Source: Bacteroidales bacterium Bact_16 (lineage in GTDB: Bacteria > Bacteroidota > Bacteroidia > Bacteroidales > UBA932). From it: a stretch of DNA of 7,932 bases. Where the stretch lies: positions 1 through 7,932 of the forward strand of contig LUZH01000331.1 in the NCBI GenBank assembly GCA_001602885.1. Reading direction: 5' to 3'. The position numbers were made by a program, and so were the translations under genes. Numbering within the stretch: position 1 is the first letter of the stretch; the number at the start of each line of letters is the position of its first letter. Below the pieces are notes generated by a model. The model ran no database searches. It was not told where the DNA came from and saw nothing but the letters and a program-made list of their open reading frames with translations. This document shows, in pieces, positions 5,467 through 7,932 of this stretch.

Positions 5467-6771
5467 ATGGGAGCATTCAGCTATTTTCCCCAGACCGGGG
5501 AAGATATCCGCGTGATGCTCGAAAGGATCGGCGTCGGATCGCTGGACGACCTCTACGCCGATGTCCCTGCGGATTATATCTACAAGGGGGAGTACGACCT
5601 GCCGTCCGCGATGAGCGAACAGCAGGTTCGTGACTTTTTCGAGGGCCTTGCCGCCAAGAACGCCCGTCTGAAGGTGTTCGTCGGCCAGGGCGCATACGAC
5701 CATTACGTCCCGGCGGTGATCCCTTATATCACCTCCCGGAGCGAATTCCTGACCGCCTACACGCCGTACCAGTGCGAGATCTCGCAGGGTACGCTGCGCT
5801 ATATCTTCGAGTGGCAGTCGATGATCTGCCGCCTGACCGGCCTCGACTGCTCCAACGCTTCGATGTACGACGGCCCGACGGCCGCCGCGGAGGCGATGCG
5901 CATGTGCGTGGCCAGCGCCAAGAAGCGCAACTCGGTGATCGTGTCCGCGCGGCTCCTGCCGCACGTGATCGACACCATCCGCACCTATGCCAAATACGCC
6001 GGCATCAATGTCGTCGTCACGGACAAAGTGGCCGAGGAGGTCGCCGAGGGCGTGCTGGACCTGGCGGGCGTCATCGTCCCGTCCATCAACCGCTTCGGCA
6101 TCATCGAGAGCCACCTCGGCCTGGCGGACCTGGTCCATCAGGCCGGCGCGCTGCTCGTCGAGTATTGCGACCCGTCCGCCCTCGCCGTGGTCAAGAGCCC
6201 GGCGGAGTGGGGGGCCGACATCGCCGTGGGCGACGGCCAGTCGCTCGGCATTCCGCTCTGCTTCGGCGGTCCGTATGTGGGCTTCATGGCCTGCACCGCG
6301 GCCCTGATGCGCAAGCTCCCGGGCCGCATCGTCGGCCAGACCACCGACGCCTCCGGCAAGCGCTGCTATGTGCTGACCCTGCAGGCGCGCGAGCAGCACA
6401 TCCGCCGCGAGAAGGCCACTTCCAACATCTGCTCCAACGAGTCGCTGATGGCGCTCTGGTGCACGGTGTACCTGTCCCTGATGGGCCCCGAGGGCATGCG
6501 CAAGCTCAACGCGCTCTGCTACGAGGGCTCCCACTATCTGCACGACCGCCTGCTCGCCACGGGCAGGTTCGAGCAGGTCTTCGACGGGGAGTTCCTGAAG
6601 GAATTCTGCCTCAAGCCGCGCTGCGATGTCCAGAAGATGCAGCAGGCGCTGCTCGACGCGGGCTTCTTCGCCGGCCTCCAGACGGAGGACGGCTACGTGA
6701 CCTTCTGCGTCACGGAGAAGCACACCCGCGAGGAGTTGGACCGGATCGTCGAAATCGTCAAATCAATCTAA
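5467..6771 (+). CDS. gcvPA: Glycine dehydrogenase (decarboxylating) subunit 1, N-terminal half of a split P protein
   Basis: A 434-residue protein that pairs with GcvPB to form the PLP-dependent P protein, which decarboxylates glycine and passes the aminomethyl group to the H-protein lipoate. Recognisable blocks include [16 protein letters not shown] at the N-terminus, [15 protein letters not shown] (71-85), [15 protein letters not shown] (96-110) and [15 protein letters not shown] (130-144), then [20 protein letters not shown] in the C-terminal half. It has no PLP lysine; in split enzymes that residue is in subunit 2. Length matches the family (about 440-450). It begins 4 bases after gcvH, and its stop codon overlaps the Shine-Dalgarno of gcvPB, suggesting coupled translation and balanced subunit amounts. 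Confidence 0.96.
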   Translation: MGAFSYFPQTGEDIRVMLERIGVGSLDDLYADVPADYIYKGEYDLPSAMSEQQVRDFFEGLAAKNARLKVFVGQGAYDHYVPAVIPYITSRSEFLTAYTPYQCEISQGTLRYIFEWQSMICRLTGLDCSNASMYDGPTAAAEAMRMCVASAKKRNSVIVSARLLPHVIDTIRTYAKYAGINVVVTDKVAEEVAEGVLDLAGVIVPSINRFGIIESHLGLADLVHQAGALLVEYCDPSALAVVKSPAEWGADIAVGDGQSLGIPLCFGGPYVGFMACTAALMRKLPGRIVGQTTDASGKRCYVLTLQAREQHIRREKATSNICSNESLMALWCTVYLSLMGPEGMRKLNALCYEGSHYLHDRLLATGRFEQVFDGEFLKEFCLKPRCDVQKMQQALLDAGFFAGLQTEDGYVTFCVTEKHTREELDRIVEIVKSI

Positions 6772-6776
6772 GGAGG
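6770..6776 (+). promoter_or_regulatory. Strong Shine-Dalgarno (AAGGAGG) for gcvPB, overlapping the gcvPA stop codon
   Basis: AAGGAGG lies 8 bases before the ATG at 6785, an ideal spacing, and shares two bases with the gcvPA TAA. It fixes the gcvPB start. No other start codon in the window has a comparable site. Confidence 0.85.
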
Positions 6777-6784
6777 GCTGCGAT

Positions 6785-7932
6785 ATGAAATACTACGACA
6801 AACTCATCTTCGAACTCTCCAAACCCGGAAGGACCGGTTATTCCTTGCCGACAGCAGCCTGCCCTCCCGAAATGAGCAGCATTGTCTGGAGAAAAAGTAA
6901 ACTGGATCTTCCGGAGGTCAGTGAGGTGGATGTGGTCCGCCACTATACGAACCTTTCCCAGATGAACTTCGGCGTGGATACGGGCTTCTATCCGCTCGGA
7001 TCCTGCACGATGAAATACAACCCCAAGATCAACGAGGAAATCGCCAACATGCCCGCATTCCTGGGCCTGCACCCGCTCCAGCCGGAGACCACCACGCAGG
7101 GCGCCCTCGCGATCTACGTGGGCATGGACAAAGCCCTGGCCGCCATCACGGGCATGAAACATTTCACCTTCCTGCCCTGCGCCGGCGCTCACGGCGAGCT
7201 CACCGGCCTGATGCTGATGCGCGAATACCACATGAGCCGCGGCGACACCGCCCGCACCAAGGTCATCGTCCCCGACAGCGCCCACGGCACCAACCCGGCC
7301 TCCGCGGCCGTCTGCGGCCTGGACATCGTGGTCGTGAAGTCCAAGGAGAACGGCCTCGTGGATGTGGAGGACCTCAAGCCGCTCCTCGGCCCGGACATCG
7401 CCGGCATCATGATGACGAACCCCAACACCCTGGGCCTGTTCGAGCGCGACATCAAGGAGATCGCCGAGCTCGTCCACGCCTGCGGCGGCCTGCTCTACTA
7501 CGACGGCGCCAACATGAACCCGCTGCTGGGCATGGTCCGGCCGGGCGACATGGGCTTCGACATCATGCACCTCAATCTGCACAAGACCTTCTCGACGCCC
7601 CACGGCGGCGGCGGTCCCGGCAGCGGCCCGGTCGGCGTGTCCGACAAGGTCGTGCCGTTCCTGCATATCCCGCGCGTGAGCGGTTTCCACGGCAATTTCG
7701 GCATCATCCTGCGGGCCTACGCCTACATCCTGATGCTCGGCCGCGAAAACATCAAGATGGCCGGCAAACTGGCCACGCTGGGCGCCAACTATATCAAGGA
7801 ATCGCTCAAGGATTGCTACAAGCTGCCCATCCCGACGGTGTGCAAGCACGAATTCGTCTTCGACGGCCTGCTGGAGCCGAACGGCGTGTCGACGCTCGAC
7901 GTCGCCAAGCGCCTGCTCGACTACGGCTTCCA
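6785..7932 (+). CDS. gcvPB: Glycine dehydrogenase (decarboxylating) subunit 2, PLP-binding half of the P protein (3' end missing)
   Basis: The first 382 codons are present and the frame is still open at the window end; the family is usually about 480-490 residues. Together with GcvPA it catalyses glycine decarboxylation. Family landmarks include [12 protein letters not shown] near the N-terminus, [36 protein letters not shown] and NPNTLGLFE. The PLP-binding segment [20 protein letters not shown] follows, with the Schiff-base lysine at K267. Where many members have PAAGAHGE this protein has PCAGAHGE, a minor variation. The start is well supported by an AAGGAGG site at ideal spacing. The gene follows gcvPA by 13 bases. 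The end of the operon and any terminator lie outside the window. Confidence 0.96.
   Translation, partial: MKYYDKLIFELSKPGRTGYSLPTAACPPEMSSIVWRKSKLDLPEVSEVDVVRHYTNLSQMNFGVDTGFYPLGSCTMKYNPKINEEIANMPAFLGLHPLQPETTTQGALAIYVGMDKALAAITGMKHFTFLPCAGAHGELTGLMLMREYHMSRGDTARTKVIVPDSAHGTNPASAAVCGLDIVVVKSKENGLVDVEDLKPLLGPDIAGIMMTNPNTLGLFERDIKEIAELVHACGGLLYYDGANMNPLLGMVRPGDMGFDIMHLNLHKTFSTPHGGGGPGSGPVGVSDKVVPFLHIPRVSGFHGNFGIILRAYAYILMLGRENIKMAGKLATLGANYIKESLKDCYKLPIPTVCKHEFVFDGLLEPNGVSTLDVAKRLLDYGF

Noticed and set aside
3946..7849. Long antisense open frames across gcvT (3946-4908), gcvPA (5446-6723) and gcvPB (6758-7849)
   Set aside because: Same cause: GC-rich codon bias. The translations have no recognisable domain, and the sense strand encodes complete, well-known enzymes.

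Overview
The window looks like a chromosomal stretch from a high-GC member of the Bacteroidota, probably Bacteroidales (a gut- or rumen-type lineage would fit; genus not determinable here). Three signs point that way. First, five genes have a TAnnTTTG-type -7 box, the pattern of the Bacteroidota primary sigma factor. Second, almost no start codon has a Shine-Dalgarno sequence. Third, the protein types fit: a Bacteroidota-like CstA N-terminus and a lipoprotein carrying a TonB C-terminal domain. No insertion sequence, phage gene, CRISPR array, tRNA or rRNA was seen, and no gap between genes exceeds about 155 bases.

Layout. Positions 1-313 (minus) hold the N-terminal part of a CstA-family carbon-starvation/peptide transporter. 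It is divergent from a cardiolipin synthase with two HKD motifs (388-1791, plus). Next come two plus-strand lipoprotein genes. The first (1877-2449) is a 190-residue lipoprotein with an Ala/Glu-rich helix and a TonB C-terminal domain, and ends at a strong intrinsic terminator. The second (2604-2783) is a 59-residue lipoprotein resembling only the N-terminal part of the first. A short arginase-superfamily gene (2803-3402, minus) converges on it. From a compact divergent promoter region, an unrecognised 156-residue gene (3469-3939) leads into the glycine cleavage genes gcvT (3955-5058), gcvH (5085-5462), gcvPA (5467-6771) and gcvPB (6785 to the window end, incomplete).

How the genes work together. 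The four gcv products are the T, H and split P proteins of the glycine cleavage system. They oxidise glycine to CO2 and ammonia and load the methylene carbon on tetrahydrofolate; the L protein (dihydrolipoamide dehydrogenase) is not in the window. Gaps of 4-26 bases suggest one operon, and the unknown gene at 3469 probably shares its transcript. The upstream genes are ordinary envelope or transport functions with no evident link to glycine metabolism.

Most of the window is ordinary core metabolism, and I see no convincing new defence or mobile system. The points most worth a second look are the lipid-anchored TonB-domain protein with its miniature neighbour, a terminator apparently embedded in the 3' end of the arginase-like gene, the single strong Shine-Dalgarno at the gcvPA/gcvPB junction, and -7 boxes so close to two start codons that near-leaderless mRNAs are possible.
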